This document shows positions 1-9,148 of a DNA stretch of 64,000 nucleotides, one piece after another. The position numbers were made by a program, and so were the translations under genes. The notes beneath the pieces were generated by a model, which ran no database searches, had not been told where the DNA came from, and was given only the letters and a program-made list of their open reading frames with translations. This stretch comes from Nocardioides phosphati (GTDB lineage Bacteria > Actinomycetota > Actinomycetes > Propionibacteriales > Nocardioidaceae). The stretch covers positions 131,668 through 195,667 of the forward strand of contig NZ_BMNI01000003.1 of NCBI RefSeq assembly GCF_014646375.1. Direction: 5' to 3'. Within the stretch, counting starts at the first letter, position 1. Each line of letters opens with the position of its first letter.

Positions 1-228
1 CAGGGAGACCACCCGCAAGCCTGGCAGCGCACGCAGCACCGCCTCGTCCACGCGGCCGTAGCCGACCAGCAGCGCTACCGCGTCACCCGCCGCGGCGGCG
101 AGCTCCGCGGGGTCGTCCGACCCGGCCTGCACGACCCGGAAGCCGGCGGCCTCGAGTGCCGCGACACCAGCCGCTACGTGGTCGTCGAGTGCGGCGTAGA
201 CCGCGACCGGCGCGTCCGCCACCGTCAC
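1..228 (-). CDS. 2-hydroxyacid dehydrogenase, N-terminal part (runs off the window)
   Basis: Only the first 76 codons lie in the window. A GTG start at 228 overlaps the stop of the upstream phosphatase gene (GTGA), so the two are probably translationally coupled. The readable protein holds a segment like ALLVGYGRVDEAVLRALP followed by GLRVVSL, which is typical of the N-terminal catalytic lobe of D-isomer-specific 2-hydroxyacid dehydrogenases (phosphoglycerate / hydroxypyruvate reductase type). The NAD-binding GxGxxG region would lie outside the window, so the family call rests on the N-terminal pattern alone and the substrate is unknown. It is the last visible gene of a leftward operon led by an amino-acid ABC importer. 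Confidence 0.55.
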   Translation of the reverse strand, partial: MTVADAPVAVYAALDDHVAAGVAALEAAGFRVVQAGSDDPAELAAAAGDAVALLVGYGRVDEAVLRALPGLRVVSL

Positions 229-1070
229 GGCACCTGGTTGAGGGCCGCCTGCAGCATGCGCTCCCGGTACGCCGGGGTGTCAGCCGGCTCGCTCTCGCCG
301 AAGATCGCGCCGACCCAGTGGCCGTCGGTGTTGTTGGGGAAGAGGATGAACCTCCGGCCGAACTCCTCGGCGTCCTCGCCGGCGAGCACCTTCCGCTGCG
401 CCACGGACTTCACGTAGTACGTGCGGCGGAAGTCGTTGAGGTTGTCGCCGAGGTAGGCGATCACCTCGTGGGTCTCCGCGATCGCCTTCTGCGCAGGCTC
501 CTTGTTGGAGGACTCGCGCAGGAAGGTGCAGTGCGCGTCGTCGGCGTACGCGAGGCCGACGTGGGCCAGGTTCCCGACGCCGTACCTCTGGGTGTCCGGG
601 CCCTGGTCGCGCGAGGAGACGTAGAAGACCTCGACGCCCCTGGACTCCGCGTAGCGGGTGAACTCGACCGCGCCGGCGGTCGCGGTCGGGCCGTTCTCGA
701 TGACCCACTTGTCCCAGAGGGCGTCGTCGAAGGCCTGCTTGCCGGCCGCGACCAGCCGCACCCAGTAGGTGTCGGCGGAGAGCACCGTGTCGTCGACGTC
801 GCAGATCACCGCGAGCGGCTTGTCGCCACGCCGGGTCTGGCCGCGACCACGGAGCACGGCGTCGATGCGGTCGCGGGCGATGTTGAAGCCCTGCCGGTAG
901 AGCATGTCGCGCTCGGCAGCGGTCTCACGCCACGCGACGGCCGCGCTGAGGATGTTCTGGATGTCGTCGGCCGGGGCCGCGGCGGCCCGCCCGGCTCCGG
1001 AGAGCAGGAGCGAACCGCCGGCGATGCCGGTCGCGCCGGTCAGGAGTGAACGGCGGGCGAGGTCGGACAT
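225..1070 (-). CDS. Secreted HAD-family acid phosphatase (class III, e(P4)-like), Tat signal
   Basis: Predicted 281 aa. The N-terminus has a twin-arginine signal (ARRSLLTGA, then an alanine/glycine-rich hydrophobic stretch to about residue 33), so export by Tat is likely. HAD motif I is CDVDDTVLSADTYW with the nucleophile and general-acid aspartates, motif II lies around YVSSRDQ, and the late acidic motif is YLGDNLNDF. This arrangement matches the subfamily IIIB phosphatases that include lipoprotein e(P4). It starts 24 bp after the ABC ATPase gene, so it is probably in the same operon and may release an importable nutrient from a phosphate ester outside the cell (inference). A second protein of the same family is encoded at 35754-36557, also downstream of an importer operon. 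Confidence 0.85.
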   Translation of the reverse strand: MSDLARRSLLTGATGIAGGSLLLSGAGRAAAAPADDIQNILSAAVAWRETAAERDMLYRQGFNIARDRIDAVLRGRGQTRRGDKPLAVICDVDDTVLSADTYWVRLVAAGKQAFDDALWDKWVIENGPTATAGAVEFTRYAESRGVEVFYVSSRDQGPDTQRYGVGNLAHVGLAYADDAHCTFLRESSNKEPAQKAIAETHEVIAYLGDNLNDFRRTYYVKSVAQRKVLAGEDAEEFGRRFILFPNNTDGHWVGAIFGESEPADTPAYRERMLQAALNQVP

Positions 1071-1094
1071 GGGGTCCCTTTCGGGGAGCGGGGC

Positions 1095-1859
1095 TCAGAG
1101 CACCTTGGAGAGGAAGGACTTCGTGCGGTCGTGCTGCGGTGCGTCGATGACCTCGGCGGGCGAGCCGGCCTCCACGACCACGCCGCCGTCCATGAAGACG
1201 ACCGTGTCGGCGACCTCGCGGGCGAAGCCGATCTCGTGGGTGACCACGATCATCGTCATGCCCTCCCTGGCCAGGTCCTTCATGACGTCGAGGACCTCGC
1301 CGACCAGCTCGGGGTCGAGCGCGGAGGTGGGCTCGTCGAAGAGCATCAGCTTCGGCTTCATCGCCAGCGCGCGGGCGATCGCGACGCGCTGCTGCTGGCC
1401 ACCCGAGAGCTGGCCGGGGTAGTTGTCCACGCGCTCGGCCAGGCCCACGCGGTCGAGCAGCCTGAGGGCCTGCTCGCGCGCCTCCGCCTTGCCGACACCG
1501 CGGATCTTGACGGGCGCCTGCATGACGTTCTCCAGCGCCGTCAGGTGCGGGAAGAGGTTGAACCGCTGGAAGACCATGCCGATGTCGCGGCGCTGGGCGG
1601 CGATCTCCTTCGGCTTCATCTCGTGCAGCTTGTCGCCCACCTCGCGGTAGCCGATCAGCGCGCCGTCGACCGAGAGCCGGCCGGCGCTGACCTGCTCGAG
1701 GTGGTTGATGCAGCGCAGGAACGTCGACTTGCCGGAGCCCGACGGACCCAGCAGGCAGAAGACCTCGCCGTTCTTCACCTCGAGGTCGATGCCCTTGAGG
1801 ACCTCGACGTGGCCGAAGGACTTGTGGACGTTCTCGGCCTTGACCATGACGGCGCTCAT
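1095..1859 (-). CDS. Polar amino-acid ABC transporter, ATP-binding protein
   Basis: Predicted 254 aa, the usual length for GlnQ/HisP-type ATPases. Walker A is GPSGSGKST at residues 38-46, the signature is [15 protein letters not shown], Walker B is [16 protein letters not shown], and the switch histidine lies in VVTHEIGFA. It powers uptake of an amino acid or a related cation through the permease encoded just upstream, whose stop it overlaps by 4 bp (ATGA). With the substrate-binding lipoprotein gene it forms a complete three-part importer. Sequence alone does not fix the substrate; basic amino acids are plausible because the divergent neighbours resemble arginine catabolism. Confidence 0.93.
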   Translation of the reverse strand: MSAVMVKAENVHKSFGHVEVLKGIDLEVKNGEVFCLLGPSGSGKSTFLRCINHLEQVSAGRLSVDGALIGYREVGDKLHEMKPKEIAAQRRDIGMVFQRFNLFPHLTALENVMQAPVKIRGVGKAEAREQALRLLDRVGLAERVDNYPGQLSGGQQQRVAIARALAMKPKLMLFDEPTSALDPELVGEVLDVMKDLAREGMTMIVVTHEIGFAREVADTVVFMDGGVVVEAGSPAEVIDAPQHDRTKSFLSKVL

Positions 1860-2770
1860 GCGACGCCTCCTTGTGCGTTGCGCAGGAAGAAGAGACGGGT
1901 GATGCCGCCCGTGCGGGTGGTGACGGCGTGGCTGCCCTTGGCGTACTTCTTCTCCAGTCGGCTCTGGAGCGTCGAGAGGACCGTGGTCATCACGAGGTAC
2001 CAGAAGCTGGCGACGAGGTACATCTCGAAGAGCGTGAAGTTCTTGCTGCCGAAGTTGTAGGCCTCGGTGAAGAGGTCGGCGGCGCCGATCGCATAGACGA
2101 GCGCGGTGGTCTTCAGCATGGTGACGACCTCGTTGCCGGTCGGCGGCACGATCACGCGCATCGCCTGCGGCAGGACGATCAGCCGCATCGTCTTCGCGCC
2201 GCTGTAGCCCAGCGCGTGCGCCGCCTCGGTCTGGCCCTGGTCGACGGAGAGGATGCCGCCGCGCACGATCTCGGCCATGTACGCCGCCTCGTTGAGCGCG
2301 AGCGCGAGCAGCGCCGCCCCGAACGGGCTGATCACGTGGTTGGTGTCGACGCTGAACGAGCCGACGCCGAGCCGCGGGAAGACGAGGGCGAGGTTGAACC
2401 AGATGACGATCTGGACCAGGACCGGGGTGCCGCGGAAGATCCAGAGGTAGCCGCCGCTGACCGCGCGCAGGACGGGGTTGCCGGAGAGGCGCATGACGGC
2501 CAGCAGGACGCCGCCGATCACGCCGAGGACCATGGAGAGCACGGTCAGGGCCAGGGTGATGCCGATGCCGTGGAAGATCTCGGGGCGGAACATGTAGTCA
2601 CCGACGACGGACCACTGGATGTTGTCGTTGGCGGCCACCGAGTAGAGCAGGCCGCCGGCGAGCAGCAGGACGACCGCGGCCGAGGCCCACTGGCCGTAGT
2701 GGCGGATCGGGACCGCCTTGATCGGCGCGGGTGCTGTCGACGTACGCGCCGCGGGTGTCGTCGTGGCCAT
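1856..2770 (-). CDS. Polar amino-acid ABC transporter, permease
   Basis: Predicted 304 aa from the ATG at 2770, which overlaps the stop of the binding-protein gene. An N-terminal membrane segment ([19 protein letters not shown]) is followed by the HisM/GlnP-type permease domain with about five more segments. The EAA loop is visible as [20 protein letters not shown], where the ATPase docks, and the family pattern [13 protein letters not shown] is present. The reading frame stays open upstream to 3847, but that part is the antisense shadow of the binding-protein gene and should not be read as a fusion. Such permeases act as homodimers or heterodimers; only one is encoded here. Confidence 0.9.
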   Translation of the reverse strand: MATTTPAARTSTAPAPIKAVPIRHYGQWASAAVVLLLAGGLLYSVAANDNIQWSVVGDYMFRPEIFHGIGITLALTVLSMVLGVIGGVLLAVMRLSGNPVLRAVSGGYLWIFRGTPVLVQIVIWFNLALVFPRLGVGSFSVDTNHVISPFGAALLALALNEAAYMAEIVRGGILSVDQGQTEAAHALGYSGAKTMRLIVLPQAMRVIVPPTGNEVVTMLKTTALVYAIGAADLFTEAYNFGSKNFTLFEMYLVASFWYLVMTTVLSTLQSRLEKKYAKGSHAVTTRTGGITRLFFLRNAQGGVA

Positions 2771-3678
2771 CAGTCGACCGCACCGTTGAGGGCCGGGGCG
2801 TCGACGGCGCCGCCGTCCAGCTCGTACTTCGCGAGGATCTGCTCGTAGGCGCCGCTCTTGATGACCTCGGCGATGGCGGCGCTGAGCACGTCGCGCAGCT
2901 GGCTGTCCTGCTTGTCGAAGACCATGCCGACCGGGGTGGGCAGGAGCGCCTCGGAGTTGGCGATCTCGAACTGGTTGCCGCCGCCGATGTTCTTGACGTT
3001 GTAGGCGCCGACGGCGTCCTGCGTGAACGTCGCGTCGGCGCGGCCGGTCTGGACCTGGAGCAGCGCGTCCTTGTCGGTCGGGAGCGCGGTGACCATGATG
3101 CTCTTGTCGGCGCACTCCTTCGTGTTGAAGCCCTCGAGCATCTTCAGCTGGGTCGAGCCCTTGAGCACCGCGACGGACCGGCCACAGAGGTCGTCGACGC
3201 CGGCGATCTTGTCGGGGTTGCCCTTCTTGACCACGATCGCCTGGCCGGTCATGAAGTAGTCGACGAAGTCGTACTGCTTCTCCCGGGCCTTGGTGTCGGT
3301 GACGGCGGCCTGGACCAGGTCGAAGCGGCCGGAGTCGAGGGCCGGGAGCAGGCCGTCGAACGCCATGTTCGTGTAGACCAGCTTGACGCCGAGCACCTGG
3401 CCGACGGCCGCAGCGAGGTCGGGGTCGAGGCCGACGATCGTCTTGTTGTCGTCGGCGAGCGACTCGAACGGCGGGTACTGCGCCTCGGTGCCGACCTTGA
3501 TCACGCCGGCCTTGCGGATGTCGGCGGGGAGCTTCGCGCTGAGCGCGGCGTCCTTCTTCTGCACCGCGATGGAGCTCTCCGACTTCGGAGCGTCGGTGCC
3601 ACCCCCGCAGGCGGCGACGAGCGAGCAGGTGGCGGCCGCGGCAGCGAGCCAGGCGGCGGGGCGTGCGATCGGGGTCAT
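2770..3678 (-). CDS. Amino-acid ABC transporter substrate-binding lipoprotein
   Basis: Predicted 302 aa, bacterial extracellular solute-binding protein family 3. A lipoprotein signal ends in the lipobox VAAC with the lipidated cysteine at residue 24, followed by a glycine-rich linker. Family hallmarks include VIKVGTEAQYPPFE near the start of the first lobe, GLDPDLAAAVGQVLG, and FDLVQAAVTDTKAREK. It should sit on the outer face of the membrane and deliver ligand to the permease encoded next to it. It is the first gene of the leftward operon; a gaggtga ribosome-binding site precedes the ATG. It shares a 167-bp upstream region with the divergent XRE-cupin regulator gene. Confidence 0.92.
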   Translation of the reverse strand: MTPIARPAAWLAAAAATCSLVAACGGGTDAPKSESSIAVQKKDAALSAKLPADIRKAGVIKVGTEAQYPPFESLADDNKTIVGLDPDLAAAVGQVLGVKLVYTNMAFDGLLPALDSGRFDLVQAAVTDTKAREKQYDFVDYFMTGQAIVVKKGNPDKIAGVDDLCGRSVAVLKGSTQLKMLEGFNTKECADKSIMVTALPTDKDALLQVQTGRADATFTQDAVGAYNVKNIGGGNQFEIANSEALLPTPVGMVFDKQDSQLRDVLSAAIAEVIKSGAYEQILAKYELDGGAVDAPALNGAVD

Positions 3679-3751
3679 GCGGGTTCACCTCGGGGAGTGG
3701 TGTGGTCTGGGTCACCCGAGCATCACCCGTGGTTTCCTTGATGTCAACCCT

Positions 3752-3782
3752 TGTTTCATGACGAGGTGATGGTGTTTCATGA
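3752..3782. promoter_or_regulatory. Pair of TGTTTCATGA direct repeats, candidate XRE-cupin operator
   Basis: The 10-mer TGTTTCATGA occurs at 3752-3761 and again at 3773-3782, exactly 21 bp apart (two helical turns). Each copy contains the self-complementary core TCATGA. The pair lies in the divergent intergenic region between the ABC importer operon and the XRE-cupin regulator gene, where a local regulator would be expected to bind. The repeat is seen directly; its use as an operator is inferred. Confidence 0.5.
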
Positions 3783-3845
3783 GGGAGAGCGACGTGGCCC
3801 CGGTCACGTTCCGCGACCCGCCACACCCACCGAAGGAGCCCAGCC

Positions 3846-4427
3846 ATGACGGCAGCCGCAGCAGGTCAGTCCGACGGCGCACAGCTCGGCCAGCAGCTCA
3901 AGGCCGTGCGCCAGGCCCGCCGGATGACGCTCGCGGAGGTCGCCGAGTCGGCCGGCATCACCAAGGGCTTCCTCTCCAAGATCGAGCGCGACCAGGCGAC
4001 CGCCTCGGTCGCCTCGCTGATGCGGATCTGCGAGACGCTGCAGATCTCCGTGGGCGAGCTCTTCGACGCCCCCGCCGGTGACGTCGTACGACGGGGTGCC
4101 TACCCGGCGATCAACTTCGGCGGCGTCGGGATGAACGAGTTCCTGCTCACCCCGCGCGGCGAGCAGCGCCTGCAGGCGATCCTCAGCGAGATCGAGCCTG
4201 GCGGCGGCAGTGGCGAGGAGCCCTACAGCCTGCCGGCCGACGTCGAGTTCGTCTTCGTGGTCTCCGGGCGCCTCGCGGTGACCCTCGGCGAGACCGAGAC
4301 CGTCCTCGAGCAGGGCGACGCGCTGACCTTCGCCCCCCATGCCCAGCACACCTTCCGCAGCGCCCTCGAGAAGGGCACCACCCAGGTCCTCTGGGTCTTC
4401 TCGCCGGCGCTTCCCTCGCGCGGCTGA
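3846..4427 (+). CDS. XRE-family transcriptional regulator with cupin domain
   Basis: Predicted 193 aa, the usual length for this two-domain family. Residues about 15-70 form the helix-turn-helix ([20 protein letters not shown], then [18 protein letters not shown]). Residues about 105-185 form a C-terminal cupin barrel with the family run [16 protein letters not shown] and [17 protein letters not shown], which normally senses a small ligand. Relatives such as PuuR regulate amine and amino-acid use. AAGGAG precedes the ATG. It is the first gene of a rightward set with the ureohydrolase, amidase and amine oxidase genes, and divergent from the amino-acid importer, so it probably controls both; the ligand is unknown. 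Confidence 0.88.
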   Translation: MTAAAAGQSDGAQLGQQLKAVRQARRMTLAEVAESAGITKGFLSKIERDQATASVASLMRICETLQISVGELFDAPAGDVVRRGAYPAINFGGVGMNEFLLTPRGEQRLQAILSEIEPGGGSGEEPYSLPADVEFVFVVSGRLAVTLGETETVLEQGDALTFAPHAQHTFRSALEKGTTQVLWVFSPALPSRG

Positions 4428-4452
4428 ACCGCGAACCGAACCGGAGAACCCC

Positions 4453-5454
4453 ATGACCGAGAACGCCACCGCCCCCACCACCCCGGCCGGCGCCCGCGTC
4501 GACGCGCCCGTCAGCACCCCGATCGGGCCCGTCGACTCCTCGAAGACCCCGCGCTTCGCCGGCATCGCGACGTTCGCGCGGCTGCCGCGGCTGGAGGACG
4601 TCGGCCGCGCGGACATCGCGGTCATGGGCGTGCCCTTCGACAGCGGCGTCTCCTACCGCCCGGGTGCCCGCTTCGCGCCGGCCCAGATCCGCGAGGCCAG
4701 CCGGCTGCTGCGGCCCTACCACCCCGGGCTCGACGTCTCGCCGTTCGCCGCGGTGCAGGTGGCCGACGCCGGTGACATCGCGTGCAACCCCTACAACATC
4801 CCCGAGGCGCTCGACGCCGTGCAGGAAGGTGCCTCCACCCTCCTCGACGCCGGCTCGAAGATCGTCACGATCGGTGGCGACCACACGATCGCCCTGCCGC
4901 TGCTGCGCGAGATGAAGCGCCGCCACGGTCCCGTCGCGCTGCTCCACTTCGACGCGCACCTCGACACCTGGGACACCTACTTCGGCGCCGACTACACCCA
5001 CGGCACGCCGTTCCGCCGGGCCTTCGAGGAGGACCTCCTCGACACCGAGGCGCTGGCCCACGCCGGTATCCGCGGCCCGCTCTACTCCAAGGACGACCTC
5101 ACCGACGACGCCCGCATGGGCTTCGGCATCACCACCGCGATGGACGTCATGAACGAGGGCGTCCCCGCCGTCGTCCAGGCCCTGCGCGAGCGCATCGGCG
5201 ACCGCCCCCTCTACATCTCCATCGACATCGACTGCCTCGACCCGGCGCACGCGCCCGGCACCGGCACCCCCGAGGCCGGCGGCATGACCAGCCGCGAGCT
5301 GCTCGGCATCCTCCGCGGACTGGCCGGCACCAACATCGTCGGAGCCGACGTCGTCGAGGTCGCCCCGGCGTACGACCACGCGGACATCACCGCGGTCGCC
5401 GCCTCCCACGTCGCCTACGAGCTCGTCTCGCTGATGGCGCTGCAGGGTCGCTGA
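4453..5454 (+). CDS. Ureohydrolase (agmatinase / guanidinobutyrase type)
   Basis: Predicted 333 aa from the ATG at 4453, which has GGAG upstream; the frame is open earlier, but that part overlaps the regulator gene. The six binuclear manganese ligands are all visible: His144 in GGDHTIALP, Asp167, His169 and Asp171 in [10 protein letters not shown], and Asp258 and Asp260 in [14 protein letters not shown]. The enzyme should hydrolyse a guanidino group to urea plus an amine. Agmatine is the textbook substrate, but the adjoining amidase and flavin oxidase make 4-guanidinobutyrate the better guess, giving GABA and urea. The choice among agmatinase, guanidinobutyrase and guanidinopropionase is not settled by sequence. 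Confidence 0.85.
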   Translation: MTENATAPTTPAGARVDAPVSTPIGPVDSSKTPRFAGIATFARLPRLEDVGRADIAVMGVPFDSGVSYRPGARFAPAQIREASRLLRPYHPGLDVSPFAAVQVADAGDIACNPYNIPEALDAVQEGASTLLDAGSKIVTIGGDHTIALPLLREMKRRHGPVALLHFDAHLDTWDTYFGADYTHGTPFRRAFEEDLLDTEALAHAGIRGPLYSKDDLTDDARMGFGITTAMDVMNEGVPAVVQALRERIGDRPLYISIDIDCLDPAHAPGTGTPEAGGMTSRELLGILRGLAGTNIVGADVVEVAPAYDHADITAVAASHVAYELVSLMALQGR

Positions 5455-5458
5455 TCCG

Positions 5459-6262
5459 ATGAAGATCGCCGTGTGGCAGACCGGGTCGGGCGGCCTCGAC
5501 AGGCTGCGGGAGCGCGCCCTCGAGGCGGCAGCCGCCGGGGCGCGGCTGCTGGTCGTTCCCGAGGCCTTCACGAGCGGCTATGCGGTCCCGGGCATCGCCG
5601 AGGCCGCCCAGCCGGTCGACGGCCCCTGGCGCCAGGCGATCGCCGCGATCGCGACCGATGCCGGCCTCGCGATCCTCTACGGCTTCCCCGAGCGCGACGG
5701 AGACCGGGTCCTCAACAGCGCTGCCCTCGTCGACGTGGACGGCTCGGTGCTCGCCCTGCATCGCAAGTGCCATCTCTTCGGCGACCTCGACACCTCGACG
5801 TACGCACCGGGGGAGTCGCTCGCGACGCTCACCGAGCTCGACGGGCTCCGGGTCGGCATCCTGATCTGCTACGACGTCGAGTTCCCCGAGGCGGTGCGCA
5901 CGCTGGCGCTCGCCGGCGCGGACCTCGTCGCCGTGCCCACCGCGCTGATGCGCCCCTATGAGGTCGTCGCGCGCACGCTCGTGCCCGCGCGCGCCTACGA
6001 GAACCAGGTGTACGTCGCGTACGCCAACCGCAGCGGGTCCGAGGGCGACCTCACCTACTGCGGAGAGAGCTGTGTGGTCGGCCCCGACGGTGCCGACCTC
6101 GCCCGTGCAGGCTCCGGTGACGAGCTGTTGCTGGCCGAGATCGATCCGGCCCGGCTCGCGTCCTCGCGCGCCGACAACACCCACCTCGGTGACCGTCGCC
6201 CGGAGCTCTACGCCTCCCTGGTCGACGGCGCCCCTGTCACAGATGAGGAGCACGCCCGATGA
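5459..6262 (+). CDS. Carbon-nitrogen hydrolase (nitrilase-family amidase)
   Basis: Predicted 267 aa. The Glu-Lys-Cys triad is clear: Glu35 in VVPEAFTSGY, Lys103 in HRKCHLFGD, and Cys137 in GILICYDVEFPE. Proteins of this size and pattern usually hydrolyse small amides. It begins 4 bp after the ureohydrolase gene and its stop overlaps the amine oxidase start by 4 bp (ATGA), so the three are almost certainly co-translated. In the arginine monooxygenase pathway an amidase converts 4-guanidinobutyramide to 4-guanidinobutyrate, and in the parallel lysine pathway 5-aminovaleramide to 5-aminovalerate. The first fits this neighbourhood better because of the ureohydrolase. Confidence 0.85.
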   Translation: MKIAVWQTGSGGLDRLRERALEAAAAGARLLVVPEAFTSGYAVPGIAEAAQPVDGPWRQAIAAIATDAGLAILYGFPERDGDRVLNSAALVDVDGSVLALHRKCHLFGDLDTSTYAPGESLATLTELDGLRVGILICYDVEFPEAVRTLALAGADLVAVPTALMRPYEVVARTLVPARAYENQVYVAYANRSGSEGDLTYCGESCVVGPDGADLARAGSGDELLLAEIDPARLASSRADNTHLGDRRPELYASLVDGAPVTDEEHAR

Positions 6263-7956
6263 CCTCGGCCGTCCCCACCAACGCCACCACCGAAGGCGTC
6301 ACCAAGCCGATCACGATGTTCGGCCCCGACTTCCCCTTCGCCTACGACGACTACGTCGCGCACCCGGCCGGCATCGGCTCGATCCCGCAGGGCGCGCACG
6401 GCACCCGCGTCGCGATCGTCGGCGGCGGCCTGTCCGGCATGCTCGCCGCCCGCGAGCTGCTGCGGATGGGCTTCGAGCCCGTCGTCTACGAGGCCGACCG
6501 CATCGGCGGCCGGATGCGCTCGGTCACCTTCGACGACCACCCCGACGCGCAGGGTGTCGTCGCCGAGATGGGCTCGATGCGCTTCCCTCCGTCGTCGACC
6601 ACGCTCTTCCACTACCTCGACGAGATGGGGCTGGCCACCGAGGCGTTCCCCAACCCGCTCTGCGAGGCGACGCCGAGCACCGTGGTCGACCTCAAGGGCG
6701 AGACCCACTACGCCCGGACGCTCGAGGACCTGCCGCCGGTCTACACCGAGGTCGCCGAGGCGTGGAGCCAGACCCTCGAGGAGTACGCCGAGCTCGGGCC
6801 GCTCCAGGACGCCATCCGCGCGCGTGACGCCGCGAAGGTCAAGGAGATCTGGAACGGCCTGGTCGAGCGCTTCGACGACGAGACCTTCTACGGCTTCCTC
6901 GCGCGGAGCAAGGCGTTCCGGAGCTTCCGCCTGCGCGAGATCTTCGGCCAGGTCGGCTTCGGCACCGGCGGCTGGGACACCGACTACCCGAACTCGATCC
7001 TCGAGATCCTCCGCGTCGTCGTGACCGCGGCCGACGACCACCATCGCGGCATCGTCGGTGGCTCGCAGCAGCTGCCGGAGCGGCTCTGGTCGCTCCCCGT
7101 CGACGGCGCGGCGCACTGGCCGGCGGGCACGTCCGTGCAGTCGCTGCACGAGGGCGGCGTTCCGCGGCCCGCGGTGACCGAGATCCGGCGTACCGAGCCC
7201 GACCGGTTCACACTCCACGACGCCGACGGGCGCATCGACACCTTCGACGCGGTCATCTACACCGCGCAGTCGTGGATGCTGCTCAACACGATCCGGGCCG
7301 ACGAGCGGCTGCTGCCGATCGACCACTGGACCGCGATCGAGCGCACGCACTACATGGGCTCGAGCAAGGTCTTCGTCCTCGTCGACCGGCCGTTCTGGAA
7401 GGACATCGACCCGGAGACGGGCCGCGAGGTCATGAGCATGACGCTCACCGACCGGATGAGCCGCGGCACCTACCTGCTCGACCAGGGCGAGGGGAAGCCG
7501 GGCCTGATCTGCCTGAGCTACACGTGGTCCGACGACTCGCTGAAGCTGCTGCCGCTCGACGCGCAGGCGCGCGCCGACATCATGCTCAACTCGCTCGCGC
7601 AGATCTACCCGGGCGTCGACATCCGCTCGCACATCATCGCCACGCCGGTGACGATCTCGTGGGAGCAGGAGAAGGCGTTCATGGGCGCCTTCAAGGCGAA
7701 CCTGCCCGGCCACTACCGCTACCAGGAGCGGCTCTACACGCACTTCATGCAGGACCGGCTCGCGCCGTCGTTCCGCGGCCTCTTCCTCGCCGGCGACGAC
7801 GTGTCGTGGACGGCCGGCTGGGCGGAGGGCGCGGTGACCACGGCGCTCAACGCGGTCTGGGGCGTCATGCACCAGTTCGGTGGTGCGACTGCTCCGGAGA
7901 ACCCGGGCCCGGGCGACGTCTTCGACGCGATCAAGCCGGTGGTCCTGGAGGACTGA
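6259..7956 (+). CDS. Flavin monoamine oxidase / amino-acid 2-monooxygenase-like protein
   Basis: Predicted 565 aa. The FAD-binding Rossmann motif VAIVGGGLSGMLAARELL sits near residues 51-68, after a roughly 50-residue N-terminal arm, and is followed by the acidic ribose-binding residue in VVYEADRIGGRMRS. The C-terminal FAD signature is LFLAGDDVSWTAGWAEGAV. Length, the N-terminal arm and overall layout resemble tryptophan and lysine 2-monooxygenases, which oxidatively decarboxylate an amino acid to an amide. Coupled to an amidase and a ureohydrolase, the likely substrate is arginine (inference). An ordinary L-amino-acid oxidase or amine oxidase remains possible. Confidence 0.8.
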   Translation: MTSAVPTNATTEGVTKPITMFGPDFPFAYDDYVAHPAGIGSIPQGAHGTRVAIVGGGLSGMLAARELLRMGFEPVVYEADRIGGRMRSVTFDDHPDAQGVVAEMGSMRFPPSSTTLFHYLDEMGLATEAFPNPLCEATPSTVVDLKGETHYARTLEDLPPVYTEVAEAWSQTLEEYAELGPLQDAIRARDAAKVKEIWNGLVERFDDETFYGFLARSKAFRSFRLREIFGQVGFGTGGWDTDYPNSILEILRVVVTAADDHHRGIVGGSQQLPERLWSLPVDGAAHWPAGTSVQSLHEGGVPRPAVTEIRRTEPDRFTLHDADGRIDTFDAVIYTAQSWMLLNTIRADERLLPIDHWTAIERTHYMGSSKVFVLVDRPFWKDIDPETGREVMSMTLTDRMSRGTYLLDQGEGKPGLICLSYTWSDDSLKLLPLDAQARADIMLNSLAQIYPGVDIRSHIIATPVTISWEQEKAFMGAFKANLPGHYRYQERLYTHFMQDRLAPSFRGLFLAGDDVSWTAGWAEGAVTTALNAVWGVMHQFGGATAPENPGPGDVFDAIKPVVLED

Positions 7957-7990
7957 GGGCCTGGCCGTGGGGCCGTGGGGGCAGCTGGCG

Positions 7991-8761
7991 TCAGGCGGCG
8001 TGCAGCACGCCGCGTGTACGCCGTGCGGTCTCGCGCGCTGCCCACGGCGCGAGGTCGCGGACCCGGCGGCCGAGCCACGGCGCGACGTCGGCGACCAGGG
8101 TCCGGGCGCGGTCGCGGCGCGTGGCCGGGGCGCTCGTGCAGACCAGGGAGGGAAGCGGGAACCGCAGGCCCTCGGCGTTGAGCAGCGAGCCGACCTTCCA
8201 CGCCAGCACACGGTGGCCGAGCTCGGAGGGGTGCAGGCGGTCGAAAGACCAGAAGACCCGGTCCTGCATCGTCGCGTCGGCGGTCAGGTCGAGCTGCAGC
8301 ACGCCGTACCGCTCGTGGATCTCGGCGTAGATCTGGTTGAGCACGCGGATCCGCGCGCGCATCGGACGGGCGAGGACCTCGGGCAGCCCGAGCACACGGG
8401 TGTGGTCGTGGAACTGCACGGTGATCAGCAGCGTGCCCTGGCGGGCGAGCTCGGACGCGCAGTGCAGGAGGTCCTCGCGGAGGCGGTCCGGGTCCCACGA
8501 GGAGCGCATCGCGTCGTTCAGGCCGACGACGAGCGAGGCCACGTGCGGGCGGTGTGCGAGCGCCTCGGCGAGCTGCTCCCGGCGTACGTCGGCGACGGTC
8601 GCGCCGGGGACGGCGAGCTTGCAGAAGGAGACGTGGTGCTCGCGTCCGATCGCGTCGGCGAGCAGCTGCGCCCATCCGCGCCAGCCGGCCGGTGTCGGGT
8701 CGCCGACGCCGCAGGAGGCCGAGTCGCCGAGGGCGGCGATGCGGACGTAGTCGGCGCTCAC
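7991..8761 (-). CDS. SGNH/GDSL-type hydrolase
   Basis: Predicted 256 aa from a GTG start at 8761. Block I is ALGDSASCGVGD with the nucleophile Ser14, block III is VVGLNDAM with the oxyanion Asn, and block V is RLHPSELGH with the catalytic Asp/His pair region. This is the usual layout of intracellular SGNH esterases found in many actinobacteria. No signal peptide is apparent. It is convergent with the amine oxidase gene (34 bp between stops), and a small unknown gene lies 10 bp upstream in the same direction. The substrate cannot be told from sequence. Confidence 0.85.
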   Translation of the reverse strand: MSADYVRIAALGDSASCGVGDPTPAGWRGWAQLLADAIGREHHVSFCKLAVPGATVADVRREQLAEALAHRPHVASLVVGLNDAMRSSWDPDRLREDLLHCASELARQGTLLITVQFHDHTRVLGLPEVLARPMRARIRVLNQIYAEIHERYGVLQLDLTADATMQDRVFWSFDRLHPSELGHRVLAWKVGSLLNAEGLRFPLPSLVCTSAPATRRDRARTLVADVAPWLGRRVRDLAPWAARETARRTRGVLHAA

Positions 8762-8771
8762 GGTGATCGCC

Positions 8772-8975
8772 TCAGATCGCCGCGAGCAGCTGGTCGGCCT
8801 GGGCGCGGAGCACGTGGGCGGCGCCGCGGTGGCTGATGACGGACAGGGGGGTCGGCTCCCAGTAGGGCGTCGCCGCGTTCTCGTCGCAGGCGAGGGCGTC
8901 CTCGTCGCGCGCCATCTGCAGGAGCAGCGAGCGCAGCCGGGTGGCGGTGCCGGTGTCGATGGTGGTGGTGTTCAT
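8772..8975 (-). CDS. Small protein of unknown function
   Basis: Predicted 67 aa, not recognised. The composition is that of a soluble, mostly helical protein: LRSLLLQMARDEDALACDEN is likely one helix and GAAHVLRAQADQLLAAI another. It contains one cysteine and no transmembrane segment. It lies 10 bp upstream of the SGNH hydrolase gene and is probably co-transcribed with it. Codon use has the strong third-position GC of its neighbours, which supports real coding. Confidence 0.5.
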   Translation of the reverse strand: MNTTTIDTGTATRLRSLLLQMARDEDALACDENAATPYWEPTPLSVISHRGAAHVLRAQADQLLAAI

Positions 8976-9148
8976 GGCTGCGGTGCTTCCTCTCTGGGTC
9001 CTGCTTGCGGGGTGCTTCCAGTCAAGGACGATCCCGCCCCGGGGGCGACGGGAGGACTACGTAGGTCGGTACCTGTTTCGGGGCACCACGTAGTGCGTAG
9101 GGGCGCGCTAGGTTGGCCTCGTTCGGGGACGACGTGCTGGAGGAGCAG

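Noticed and set aside
1856-3847. A possible 663-aa fusion of a permease with an N-terminal region
   Set aside because: The extra N-terminal part is out of frame with and antisense-free over the binding-protein gene, which has its own lipobox and start; the permease begins at 2770.
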